Shown here in pieces: positions 10,706 to 22,290 of a DNA stretch of 46,865 nt. Position 1 is the stretch's first letter. Every line of letters starts with the position of its first letter. A program made the position numbers and the translations under genes. A model generated the notes under the pieces. The model did no database searches, was not told the origin of the DNA, and saw nothing but the letters and a program-made list of their open reading frames with translations. Source of the DNA: Branchiostoma floridae (Eukaryota > Chordata > Leptocardii > Amphioxiformes > Branchiostomatidae); contig NC_049984.1 of NCBI RefSeq assembly GCF_000003815.2, positions 585,495 through 632,359 on the forward strand. Direction: 5' to 3'.

Positions 10706-12790
10706 AAGAGGCTCCACAATAACTTTGGAATTCCACTTTTCCCATTTTGAAATGGGCTTATATTTTCAATATAAAAGCACTTGGTGAAAAGTCTTTACAT
10801 ATGATTGACAAGTATGATGTACAGTTGTGAAATATGATGGTTACGGTCGCATTTGTCTCGTCACGAAAATGCAAATGAGCAAACGCCCGATTTCACGACC
10901 ACGAAATTGGAATATGACCTGACGTTGCGACGTTGCACGTGAGTTGCCCAATCCCGGCACGCGAGGAAGCCCAGGACAGCGATCGTGCCCCACGACGTAT
11001 GTCTATGATTCTCAAACTGACAACATACAATTGACGAATCGCTGGGAAAAATGATGCCCCACGACGTATAAACGTTATGTCTATGATTCTCAAACTGACA
11101 ACATACAATAATTGACGAATCGCTGGGAAAAATATGCCCCACGACGTATGTCTATGATTCTCAAACTGACAACATACAATTGACGAATCCCTGGGGAAAA
11201 TGATGCCCCACGACGTATAAACGTTATGTCTATGATTCTCAAACTGACAACATACAATAATTGACGAATCGCTGGGAAAAATGATGCCCCACGACGTATG
11301 TCTATGATTCTCAAACTGACAACATACAATTGACGAATCCCTGGGAAAAATGATGCCCCACGACGTATGTCTATAATTCTCAAACTGACAACATACAATT
11401 GACGAATTGCTGGGAAAAATGATGCCCCACGACGTATGTCTATGATTCTCAAACTGACAACATACAATTGACACATCTGACAGTGCTACCGTAATGATGT
11501 GAATATGTGACATATGACAATGCGAAGAACTAATTTTGTCATCTGCCCTACTATGATTTTAAATCTAGTAACATCTGACAATGGTCCTTACAACCGGTGT
11601 CAGTTTTTTTATCTAAGATCTGACATTGGCCCTTACACCATGTCAGGTTTTCAATCTAACATCTGACATTTGTCCTTAAATGTCAGATCTAACATCTAAC
11701 ACCTGACATTTTTCATATCATTGTCAGATTTCCTGTCTGACATCTGACAATCATCCTCCCAATGTAAGATTTCTAGTCTAACATCTGACACTTTTTGTAG
11801 CACTGTCAGATTTTTGAATCAAACATCAAACATTCGTCTTCAAACAGTCAGATTATTTCAATCTAAAATCTGATTTAAAAATCTGACATGGCGCAAGGAC
11901 CAATGTCAGATGTTAGATGTCAGATGTTAGATTAAAAACCTGACTTGGTGTAATATTTTAGGTCATCATAGTAGGGCAGATGACAGAAGTTCTTCGCATT
12001 GTCATATGTCACATATTCACATCATTACGGTAGCACTGTCAGATGTGAAATCAGATATGACAGAACTGATGTATGTTGTCAGTTTGAGAATCATAGACAT
12101 ACGTCGTGGGGCATAATTTTTCCCAGCAATTCGTCAATTGTATGTTGTCAGTTTGAGAATTATAGACATACGTCGTGGGGCATCATTTTTCCCAGCGATT
12201 CGTCAATTATCATGTTGTCAGTTTGAGAATCATAGACATAACGTTAAATATACGTCGTGGGGCATCATTTTTCCCAGCGATTCGTCAATTGTATGTTGTC
12301 AGTTTGAGAATCATAGACATACGTCGTGGGGCACGATCGCTGTCCTGGGCTTCCTCGCGTGCCGGGATTGGGCAACTCACGTGCAACGTCGCAACGTCAG
12401 GTCATATTCCAATTTCGTGGTCGTGAAATCGGGCGTTTGCTCATTTGCATTTTCGTGACGAGACAAATGCGACCGCAACCAATATGATGAAAACTTTCAT
12501 GAATATTCATTTTGAAAATTTTCTTCCTGCAGGAATTTCTGCAGGAATTCCTGCAGGAAGCGTTTTTCCTGCAGGAATTCCTGCAGGAAAAACTTTTTCC
12601 TGCAGGAATTCCTGCAGAAATTTCCTGCAGGACAAAGGTAAATTCCTGCAGGAAGAATGTTTTCTGCAGGAATTTCTGCAGGAATTCCTGCAGAAATGAC
12701 CTTATAATTCATATCTAAAGCAATAACACTAGGGAGTTCTTATCAATTTGATTTTTTTCATTTGTTTTGAAACTGTCTAACTATGCCTAT
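10706..12790 (+). repeat. Left terminal inverted repeat (interrupted by foldback element)
   Basis: 10706-10838 plus 12489-~12790 form the left repeat. The second part contains about ten CCTGCAGG octamers mixed with GAATTC (12525-12700), itself locally palindromic. Confidence 0.65.
10839..12480. mobile_element. 1.64 kb foldback DNA transposon with 8-bp target duplication
   Basis: The ends GGTTACGGTCGCATTTGTCT and its inverse are flanked by direct repeats AATATGAT (10831-10838 and 12481-12488). The uninterrupted site GTGAAATATGATAATAAC is present once, inverted, at ~22586-22604. Nearly the whole element is one inverted repeat. Each arm has a unique ~140-bp end, then 42-63 bp tandem units (CCCCACGACGTATG...GACAACATACAATTGACG; about seven on the left, four on the right), then a TGACATATGACAATGCGAAG segment. 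The centre (~11560-11950) is a run of CATCTGACAT/ATGTCAGATG motifs. It encodes no protein. An 8-bp duplication fits hAT or P-type transposases. Confidence 0.8.
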
Positions 12791-14940
12791 TGCATTAGTT
12801 GTTTATCAAACCTGACTGGGAACATATAGTGAAATATATTCATACATAATAGAGGGCCTTGTATCCGCAGGGCATGAACAAGATAAATCCATTTTTTAAT
12901 CCAAGTATGTTCCATGGATGAATGTGTTAAGAATTCATTGAATGACATTCTGAACTTGACAACTCTCTGGCAACTAAACTTCAAGGGCATGAAAAAGCCT
13001 GGCATGTTAGGGTGCCCTCCCCATAATTACATGTAGACTGCCTTCAATATATAAACAATTTCTTCAGTTGAAGTTTACAAGACTTAGTCTACTTTTCCCA
13101 TTTTGTCAAGTGCTAACATTTTCAATATAAAACTTAAAAGCCGCGGACTCCCAGCCAAGAAGAATTTTCTGGTAGGAATTCCCACACCGGCCATAACAAT
13201 GCCTGCATGAGAAGAGGCAACTAGAACTTGGTTTCAACAAATGTGTTCCCTTCTGGCACATAAGCTGTAATGTAACCATCAGCCATCATGCAATCCGCCT
13301 GAAACTGAAAGGGGAGTGCCCATGACAGCGGCTATTTTACACGAGGCTGGACGGTCATACATTTACCCAGGATCTATTGTATGTCCTTTTTACGCACAGA
13401 AAAAATTGTATGACCACAGACATACGACCTAGTTGTAGGCCTCTGTTGTATGTATGGCCCTTTCCTCATCCATACCTCCTGAGGTAAATGCTGTAAGATT
13501 CATCAAAAGGCTCATGTATAGGTGTCATAATAACATCTCCTGCCCTTTCCTGCTCATCTCTATTACTAAAAGAAGCCATGATTATCTACTGGTGTAAACT
13601 AGCAAGTACAATGCATGTACTAATTTGTAATTCAGGTCATTAGAGAAGTGAAAGACAGTCTCAATTGGGTGAGAAGTATAGTTAATGATCTCATACTAGT
13701 ATATGCCTTCCAGACTGCAAGGGAGTTTTTAAACAAGTTCTGAGCAAGGATGTTATAAGGAATTGACTGACCTGATCTTAATATATTGCAGAAACCTCAG
13801 GATAGATAAGCTTTTATTTAGCATAAAAGTTTATCTGAGTTGGTACATTACATTACAAGGGAAAAACTGTTCTCTAACTCTGGTAAGTAAAATTCTCTCA
13901 TCAGAAACTTTCCTTCTCAATTATAGTCAATGTGCTACTATTTGATAGTCCTGCATTCATTCTTGGCCTGTTGCAAATGCCAGTTATATATAGGGGGGTA
14001 GGAGGTGCGGAAGTGTGAATTATAGAGGCGGCTCGAGGGGTAGAAATTATACAGAAAAGGTTGCAAAAGACCAACAAAATAAAATAACTGATTCATCTTC
14101 GTATAGATAACTCACAAATTAAAGTTACACACAAAGTATGAGTCAGTTGGCCATGACATGTTTAACAGCCTATGTTGTGCTTACACGGCTGTTGTGTTTT
14201 CATCAAATGAACTCCTCTGTTTGAATGCTCCTTCCATGCATGCATTGAAATACAGTACCAACGTGGCCAAGGATGAAAGGTCCTTGGTCAGCAACCTGAG
14301 ATTTGTTTGATCTCATTCTGGTCCCTCTTTTCAACCTCCTTGATCTGGTTGGTCATCTTTTGATGATCATAAGATTATTAACACTTGAGTATAAATGGGA
14401 TGGAATGCTATGAAGTTGTTATGCTTCATTGGCAAGTTTGTTCCAGAGAATATTTCATAATCTAAAATTGGGCCTTGTAACATTAGCCAGCAGCTTGCTT
14501 CCTCTAGTTGAAAATTCAAGTAAGTATGCGCTATTGTAATGCGGGTTCAAAGTAAGGTCAGCTATTGTTCTAAAGATATGCAAATGATGCTGGTGTCCAA
14601 TTAAAAATTAGCAAGAATCCAGGTCCAAACATCCTGGCTACCTGTAACTTGTAGTGCTGAGGAACAAAGGCCTTCAATTTTCAAAGAGATTCGAACCCTG
14701 GAACTCAGAGGTCCATTATTAATAGAAGAAATTTCAGAAGAATTACAGAATTTCAGAAACCTAAGTTCACTTTAAGTTTAACACTAATATTTGAATTTAA
14801 AATGGTTAAACCAGTAGGGTAAATCAAGGTTGTCTTCAATTTAGGGCTAAACTATGAACAATGTTTCTTAAAGTTTTGTGAAAATTTGATGGTCCTTTTA
14901 AAGAGCTTAAAAATATGTCCACTTTAGCTAATAGACTGCT
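12791..14940. other. Interior of the 12 kb element, no gene
   Basis: AT-rich unique sequence without a convincing open frame. A tRNA B-box-like string (GGGTTCGAATCT on the minus strand, ~14687-14698) hints at a decayed tRNA-derived SINE, without a matching A box. Confidence 0.4.
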
Positions 14941-15250
14941 CAAACCAAGGAGGTTTGGGAATGAAGTCAGCTGCTGACCTCTGTGCCTTTCCAATCCAGC
15001 TGTGCCTTGCTGCCAGTTTGCCCCTCAAGCTGTGTTAAAAGTAAACAACTGCTGCTGGCTATCAGACCCCCTTCTGTCAGTAATGACCATGATAAAATCA
15101 GACCCGAGCGCTCGAAAATAAAAGCTGGTCCTTCTAGTCCCTATTACTTTGTAAATGCCAGGGAAGTGACTCAAGTGAGTTTGCCATGGAAGGGTTGTCA
15201 CCCTAGGCCCTGCCCTAGATATAGAGAAGGCTCTACATGTACATGTAGGG

Positions 15251-15347
15251 TAATCTCCAAGCAGATCCTGCATGGCATAAGACAGCACATAAGCTGGGGG
15301 AAGGAGTTTAGCTGGCAGAGGAGTAAATTGGCCACGCGTGGAGATTA
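15251..15347. mobile_element. MITE (CTCCAAGCAGATC family), partial
   Basis: The left end TAATCTCCAAGCAGATCC and the right end GGAGATTA are flanked by TA. The right terminus is inverted only for the outer 8-9 bp. Related to 18478-18598. Confidence 0.45.
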
Positions 15348-15683
15348 CTTGTAGGGATGTGTTGAAAAGGACAGTGCTCTGAGTGCTGTACAACAAGCTA
15401 ATCATAGTATTACATACAGTTACTGTTTTCTGACTAACGCTGGGCCGTCCAGTTTGGTTTGAACATTGATTGGTTTGGGAGGGGGTGCCAGACTTAAATA
15501 ATTATCGTAAATCAAAATGTCTCTTTTTTAATATTCTACATGTAGTTCTCAAGAAGATTTAGAAGAATGGGACTCATCTGAGCAAGGTAATCCATCCCAA
15601 AAGTAAATTTTCAGGTTTCTGTCATTCTGAAATACCACTGACCAAGTAAGGAAGGTTGTCATGATAAAGCCACTCTACAACTT

Positions 15684-15884
15684 AGTACAAGCAGAGGTTT
15701 GGCTCCGGCTGTTTTTTTAACGTTTTTTTTTTAGTCATTTGTATTGGGCTTTCTATTTTGTATTGTATCTTGTATTGTTTGGCTGGCGTACTTCAAGAAA
15801 CATGACAAAATAGAAAGCTAAATAAAAACGACTAAAGTGAAACGTCAAAAAAACAGCCGGAGCCTAACCTCTGCTTGGAGAGTA
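15684..15884. mobile_element. Palindromic MITE (CTCCAAGCAGAGG family)
   Basis: GCAGAGGTTTGGCTCCGGCT near 15691 is inverted at ~15856-15880 (AGCCGGAGCCTAACCTCTGC), followed by TTGGAGAGTA. The AAAACGTT/AACGTTTT-like inner part is also inverted. Confidence 0.65.
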
Positions 15885-16315
15885 GATAAACCCTCGTTGC
15901 GCTGACTGAAGCCCAGGACTTACATGTATCTCTGAGCAAGACAGTGCTAGGAAAAAAGTCACCACCTGGGGTTCTTGGACAGTCCCTGTGGGATACTTGA
16001 TAATTGCACATGTATCCTTTGCAATTGTATTAAGGACAAAAGCTGACCTTGTTTGAACCTGCATAACAATAATTACTTGAGGATTTTCCTCTCTGGCCTG
16101 ACAAAATCACCTAAAAGGAGGATCAACAAGCCAAAAAAAGGCATGGTTGTAAGCCATAGTGGAAACACCAGCAATATCCATCTGTCACTTGCCAACAAGC
16201 CCTTTAAAGTTTAAGCTGTGTCTTTTCAACCAGCACAGATTAACAACTGCTTGGTCAGTTGGTGTCTATCAGACCCCCTTCGGTCAGCATTCATGGTACC
16301 AGACCCGACTTTGTG

Positions 16316-17690
16316 GATATGACAATGACAATGACAATGACAATGACAATGAAGTTTATTGCATATTCATGCCCTCCTAGGGCTAAATGCAGTAAGTCGC
16401 ATACAAAGAGTCTGATATGTAAGCTATTCTATGTTCTACTTACGACTATATTTCTACATGCTTCCTCCCTCTTCTTAAAACATGTGAAGACGAACTTACA
16501 GAGTTCTTCTATCAAATCATAGTTAACTGATGTCATTATATATTTGAAAAGGTCTTCTTTTGTTAGTTGTGCATATTTCTGTTTTGCAAGCGTAGTACTA
16601 TTAACAAAGGTATTGCGTATATCTTTATACAGTGAGCATTCTAGAAGAAAGTGCGTTTCATCTTCTATATACCTATAGTTCTTATCACAAAACATACATA
16701 ATCTATCATTTGGAGGAGTTCGGGTGTATCTACCGGCTTCAATTTGTAGAGGATGATCACTGATCCTTAGTTTAGTCATGGCTCGGCGATAGCTAAAATT
16801 TGTTATATCGAGGTATTTTTCTCTTCCATATGTATACTTGAATTTTCTGTAGGTTCTTAATTTATTCCCTTGGTTTTCTTTAATACCAGGGGAGTTAATT
16901 TCTGAGTAAAAGTTTTGAAGAAAGGTGTCTTCCAGTCTTTGTTTTATTTCAGCCTGAGCCAACGATGTGTTGTGATCACTGTTAAGCAATAGGTACGCAA
17001 ACCCTGACTCCTCCAGGATTTTACTAACATTGGATAGCCAGCATGGTAGCTTACGTCTGTGCAAGTCCTGTTGTACAAGGAAGGCTTCAAATTGTAGGCT
17101 ATTTGTTGGAACTTCTTTAACTAATCTTTTGTAATATGAATATAATCTAGTATATACTTCAATCCACAGGGGATACCTGCCCAATTCTGCTCTTGTTGCT
17201 AGATTACTCGAGTTTTTTCTTACACCTAACATCCATTTACAAAACTTAAGATGAAGTTGTTCAATTGGTGACTTGTCGTTCAATCCACTCTTGCCCCATA
17301 CTTCTGCACCATAAGTCAGTATTGGGACAACGCAGGCATCAAATAGTTTACAATATACTGAAATGGGAGGGTTGGTATCTCCTAGGGTTGTTTTAATGCT
17401 GAACAGAGCTCTTAGAGCTTTCTTTTGTAAAGTTTTAATCGCTGTTGTGAAATTGCACCCGGCTGTAAACACCACTCCTAAATAGCAGTATGAGGAAACT
17501 ATCTCTATGCTTTTGTTTAGTAAATGGAATTTGAAATTTGAGAACATATGACCCTTTTTGTTAAATACAATTACTTTTGTCTTATTTAGGTTCACTGATA
17601 GTTTCCATTTGTTGCAGTAACGACCTAGTGTGATACGATATGAACAAGGCGTGAATTGTCTTGATTTGCATAGAGCCAACAAAAAGTGGC
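16316..17690 (-). mobile_element. 5'-truncated LINE, ORF2 C-terminal part (417 codons open)
   Basis: The minus-strand frame 17682-16429 encodes the end of a CR1/L2-like reverse transcriptase: YCNKWKLSVNLNKTKVIVF (RT core end), YLGVVF, AVRALF-like helices, and a C-x2-C...H-x4-C zinc-knuckle tail (RLCMFC...DETHFLLEC). It lacks endonuclease and the RT catalytic YxDD part, so it is 5' truncated near 17690. The 3' end carries an ATTGTC simple-repeat tail (TGACAA x5 on the plus strand, 16318-16351), typical of such LINEs. The frame is uninterrupted, which suggests a fairly recent insertion. It lies inside the 12 kb element. Confidence 0.8.
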
Positions 17691-17702
17691 ACGTGGAAAG
17701 AT

Positions 17703-17895
17703 TGCTCTCTAAGCAGAGGTTTGGCTCTGGCTGTTTTTAACATGCTTCAAGGAGGTTTTTTTCAACCTCCTTGCATGCTTTTAGGCATTTTTGTCAAGTT
17801 TTCTATTTTAACATTGTACCATTTCCTTCATGTCTGCTGGCCAAGGCCTTTAACACATCAAAAACAGCTGGAGCTGAACCTCTGCTTGGAGAGTA
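17703..17895. mobile_element. Palindromic MITE (CTCCAAGCAGAGG family)
   Basis: AAGCAGAGGTTTGGCTCTGG is inverted at ~17870-17893 (CAGCTGGAGCTGAACCTCTG, then CTTGGAGAGTA). The inner hairpin CAAGGAGGTT...AACCTCCTTG is at 17748-17773. It abuts the truncated end of the LINE. Confidence 0.6.
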
Positions 17896-17925
17896 TGAAA
17901 GATAGAATCTCTGTGTCACGCCGGT

Positions 17926-18090
17926 TACTCTCCAAGCAGAGGTTCGGCTACAGTTTAGGCATTTTTCAACTTTTTGTTTGGCTTTTAATTTATACTGTGT
18001 TCCTCCTGTCCATTTGCGCAAAAAAAAAGTGGGAAGTTCGACAAAAACTCCTAAAGCACGTCTGCTGGGTGAACAGTTTCGGCAGATGTT
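17926..18090. mobile_element. Partial MITE (CTCCAAGCAGAGG family)
   Basis: The left end TACTCTCCAAGCAGAGGTT is clear at 17926. The right end is degraded, although TTAGGCATTTTTCAAC and GTTCGACAAAAACTCCTAAA are weakly inverted. Confidence 0.4.
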
Positions 18091-18296
18091 GGATGTATGA
18101 TATTCTTCTATAGGGTCTGGCTCAGGCAATGTTTTTGTTCAAACAATGAATCTTAAATGTCTTGAGGTTAACACGCCTTCTCACATGCTGAACCAAATCA
18201 TGAGGACTGGCTTGGAAGAAGTCGGCTTGAGGCCATCTTTCCCACTGACACAAAAGTGCAAGGTCCCTCACAATCTTGCACTTTTGAAACACAAGA

Positions 18297-18380
18297 GGCA
18301 AGTAGTAGTCTCAGTGGCACCCAGGATTTTAACCCGGGCCCACCAGCTCACGAACTTAACACACTAACCACTCAGGCTAA
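18297..18380 (-). repeat. tRNA-like relic
   Basis: The minus strand reads GCCTGAGTGGTTAGTG (A-box-like) and GGGTTAAAATCCTGG (B-box-like) about 35 bp apart. A clean acceptor stem is missing, so this is a tRNA pseudogene or SINE head, not a functional tRNA. Confidence 0.35.
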
Positions 18381-18477
18381 AAGGTGACAAACCAGACCAT
18401 GTTAGACTGGTCAGTTGGTGCCTTTTGAACCCCACTTTTGCACAGTGATTCTTTGTCTGTGATCAGCACTTAACCTC

Positions 18478-18598
18478 TAAATCTCCAAGCAGATCTTGCA
18501 GTGTCATAAGGATAGGGAAGGAGTTTAGCTGGCAGAAAACTCCTCTGCTGGCTTAACTCCTTCCCCAGCTTATTACCGCAAGATCTGCTTGGAGATTA
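18478..18598. mobile_element. Palindromic MITE (CTCCAAGCAGATC family)
   Basis: AATCTCCAAGCAGATCTTGC is inverted at the right end (GCAAGATCTGCTTGGAGATT), TA-flanked. AAGGAGTTTAGCTGGCAG is mirrored by CTGGCTTAACTCCTT inside. Confidence 0.65.
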
Positions 18599-19499
18599 TG
18601 AACCTCTGTCTTACTGAAGCTCATGCATTCCTTCATGGACTTTCAAATGCCTTCAAACACATCATGTTTCTTAATATTGCCACTAAGTTTCCTCTGGATC
18701 CCCTGATCATCCCAAATATATATCAAGACTTGGCTGCTAGAAAAAAAAAGATTTTATGAGTCAGAAACGTGGCTGACATATCAGATTCATGTCTGAAAAC
18801 GTTCACTTTCCTCAGTGACGCCACAAAGTATGACCCCACGTACCTGGATGTAACCTGGATCCAAGGAGGTTGCTGGATCCAAGCTTTAATGGTATATAAT
18901 AAAGTGAGAAGTTGTCTGGCTATAGTGCTGTGCACAGCACTGCCTAATTTCCCATGTTTCCAAATACTACCCGGTAAGGTTGCCTTTAGTAGGTAGTCCA
19001 AAAATGTTGAGCCCGATCAAGTTGGTGAGATCAAGGAGGATCAAGGAACTTTTAGTGATGAAAGCTTCTTGATCTGACTTGAATCCTGTAATCCATCCCA
19101 GAAGTGAATTTTCAGGTTTCTTCAACTTTAAAGTTCTAATCTGAAATTTTCTTTGCCTGACCAAGGACGTTTAATATATGAAACTTCCTTGGCCCAAGGA
19201 GGTTAAAAAAAATCATTTCAACCTCCTTGCTTGGCCTGACTGCCCACCAGGCTCTATAAAGCAGTTGTGTATAGAAATTTCACTGTGTTTTGGGAAGGTC
19301 CCTGTGGGACTTGCTAATAACTTGCTAATTGGAAAGCATGCCTTGACAATAACTGACCTCCTTTCAACCCGCATAACAATGTGCATAATTACCAAAAAGA
19401 GGAAGGTAAGCGCCTTATATACAGCTTGCCCATGTAGTAGGATTTGGAACCTAAACTACAAATAATCTCTAGAACAAACTTTTGCCTGATGTTTCTATT

Positions 19500-22290
19500 C
19501 ATATGAATCACTGGTAACAGCTTCATGGCATTCATGGCTTCATGTTAAATTGTTAATGGTCCAAAAGATAACTGTACTTTGTACCAGATCAAAACCCAGG
19601 CTATCATTAAGTTTGGTTATCAAAAAGTTTGTTGTTACTTTGTTGGCCTTTCAGCTTTTCAACATCTCTCTATAGCACATGCTAGCACCTGCAAAATAGT
19701 CCATAGGCCAGGACCCCAAATTTCACCTATCAACACCCTATGCGGACTGCAGTGGCAAATTATTCTTATTATTCTAAGTAGTAGAAGGCCTGTGGCATAT
19801 ATTGACATGTGACAGCCATTCTGGTTTGGTAGCTTTATTCTGGCTATCAGTATCTGATATCAGCCTTCAAACCTAGCTATCACCATCTAAATGATCAGGA
19901 AATTTTTTTGTCTTAAACCAAGGAGCTTTTATCAATAAAAACACGAGACCTAGGCCTGGGGTAGCCAAGAGTAAAGATTACCAAAGGCAAATAGTAAAGA
20001 CTAAAAATCTGACCATTAGGTTGCTGTTGGAAAATCGAGGTTAGGTCAGTGAGCTCAGAGCTTTAAAACTCCTTTGTGATATGCAAGGTAAAGGAAGGAA
20101 GTTAAACCTCCTTGGGTAAACTTAGTCTACTTCTTAATTACCAAGTTGCCCATTCATTTCTCTAATTACCTGTCATTATAAATTAGTGCATGCATTGTTG
20201 TTGCTGGATTTTAAACACCTACATGTAGGTGCAAAGGAGATTAGAGAATGGCTTCTCTAAAGATGGGTGAGAAAGGGGAGGGGAAAGTGATTATCACACT
20301 CTTGTCATAAAAAGGCCTTTGTCACAATCTCAAGGACTTTAAAGCATGAAAAAAGTTACAGCTGAGGAAAGGGTGTTACTGGTCAAATTGTTCTTTTAAC
20401 TGATCAGATCTGGTGATGGGTGATATATCATTTCAATTAGACACCTAGAAATGCATCAAAAACAGCTGTTTAAATAGAGATTCATTAAAACACCAGTGAA
20501 TCAATTTCTAGGTGTCCACGTACCAGGATCGGGACACTTCTATGTGTTATGGCATCGCATGACAGGTCAATGCCACATATATGATAATAGATGATCAATG
20601 TTGCACCCTGAGGGGTTTATTATAAAGCCTGGTTGATTTCTATAACCCAAAGATACCAGCGATCAGCATGGCTAACAAAGTGATTCATGATTTACTTGTC
20701 CAGAAGAGGAGCAAAATTTTTACTATAGTTTAGAATTCAGTAAATAGTTACTGGAAGTCCCCAAAATAATTTCATCAGGTTGGTAGACCATAGGATAGGA
20801 GTTCAAATCCTTTCATCTAGAAAAAGTGTATACGGTCAGTAGCATTCTGAGAAGTTCAAGTTTTCTTGTTAATGTGGGCACCCTTACATGAGGGTCTGCA
20901 AGAGAGGGGGTTGTCTTGGTAGGTAATGCTTAACGGTGAATTCAGAAGGCGGAGTAACGCTTAACGATAAATTCAGGAGGGCTGGTAATGCTTAACGGTA
21001 AATTCAGGAGGAGTTGCAAAGCAAAACGCGCAGTCCTTTCGTACAATGCTAGGATTGTTGTACGAAAGGCTGACTAGCTAATGACAATGTGAGAAGAAAA
21101 AGATGTCCAGAACCCGGAGGAATGACAGGCAATGTCAGCTGCCTCCATGACATTGCTTAGCTTGGGCAGAGTTCCCACTACAGAGGTTATGCGGGCGGCA
21201 GTAAATCCATTTTGGGGTGGGGGTAGAAGTGAACTTTTGCTGACAAAATTTTCAGCACGTGGAGCGCCGAAGGCACAACCCATCGCACCAGAGGCCTGAA
21301 AATCTTGACCCTCTGAAATGCTATTTCTTGCATTTTAACTAAGATAAGTTAATGACATTTCCATCAAAATTACACATAGTTAAAGTTGCTGCTAGCAAGC
21401 ACACCTCCCCCCCCCCAACTCCCGGCATATTTTCATCATTTTCAACACCCCATACTCCTATGCAGAGGGAACAACTCCCATAACATACTCCTTCTGGCAA
21501 ATGTCTGGTCCCTCTGCTTGCTTATGTTAGCTTTTCGGTTACTTTGGGCTTCGCCACAAACCAACTGTCAGCCAATCAGAGAAGATGCCTTTCAGTTTTC
21601 TAAAGGGAAATCTTGTTCTAAGTAAGGAAAGTCCTATTCGTGACCGATGCTATCGTCACAGCGTTCCATGCCAGGGTGGTTTGTCCGTCCGGTTATGCGT
21701 CAAACTGAGAATAAGGTACTAATTTTGTGATCAGTATTATAGGAACTGTGGGTAGACGGCGATCGCTGCCTCACCGAATATTACCCCAAAACATGTAGAA
21801 ACCATCATCCTCTTGCTGCGGTAACAATTTCGTCAGCATGCATATTGGCAATTAAACTCTATCTTATGCATGGTACAGGTGCTAATGGAGGTACTACAAA
21901 AAATAATGTAGATCCATTTCTTTGCTGACTTCTGATCCTTTAAATGTTTTACTTAGCTTATGGATGCTAAATGGATAGTTCTTGGGCACTCAAATTGGCT
22001 TAGATACTCATAAAACGTCAGTATTGAGGTTAAAGAAAAAATAGAAGAGGTAACTAATAGTAATTGCCACAGCTTCCGTACCTCTGAAAAATATGAGTAC
22101 CTCTGAAAAAATATGAGTAACCATTGCAGGACAGGCATTTTGTTAAAGACAAGTTAATTCATAGGGCAGTTTGTTTTTTTATGCCTCAGGCATCTCCGGC
22201 AACATAATCAATAAAACTAGGAAAATGAAACAATAAACAATGCCTCCAATATATATCTGTTTTAGACATTGAAAGTAAAGGCTAAAACAG
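19500..22290. other. Interior of the 12 kb element, no gene
   Basis: No convincing coding sequence. Contains a ~30-bp unit (TAATGCTTAACGGTAAATTC) in three copies at ~20929-21013 and a perfect 12-bp hairpin (CCTTTCGTACAA / TTGTACGAAAGG, 21035-21069). Confidence 0.45.

Noticed and set aside
10893-12458. Repetitive open frames (CCQFENHRHTSWG...) on both strands
   Set aside because: They are translations of the tandem units in the arms of the foldback element; the same unit is open on both strands and has no domain.
12445-12718. Frames with AGIPAGI / LQEFLQE repeats here and at 22294-22597
   Set aside because: These are CCTGCAGG/GAATTC palindromic repeats in the terminal inverted repeats, open in several frames on both strands.
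14680-14700. B-box-like GGGTTCGAATCT on the minus strand
   Set aside because: No A box or acceptor stem at the right distance, so no tRNA gene was called.
17661-18129. Open frames of 108-150 codons on both strands
   Set aside because: They coincide with palindromic MITE sequence and have no domain similarity I recognise.
14940-20110. AAGGAGG strings resembling Shine-Dalgarno sites
   Set aside because: The DNA is clearly eukaryotic, and no open frame starts at a suitable distance.
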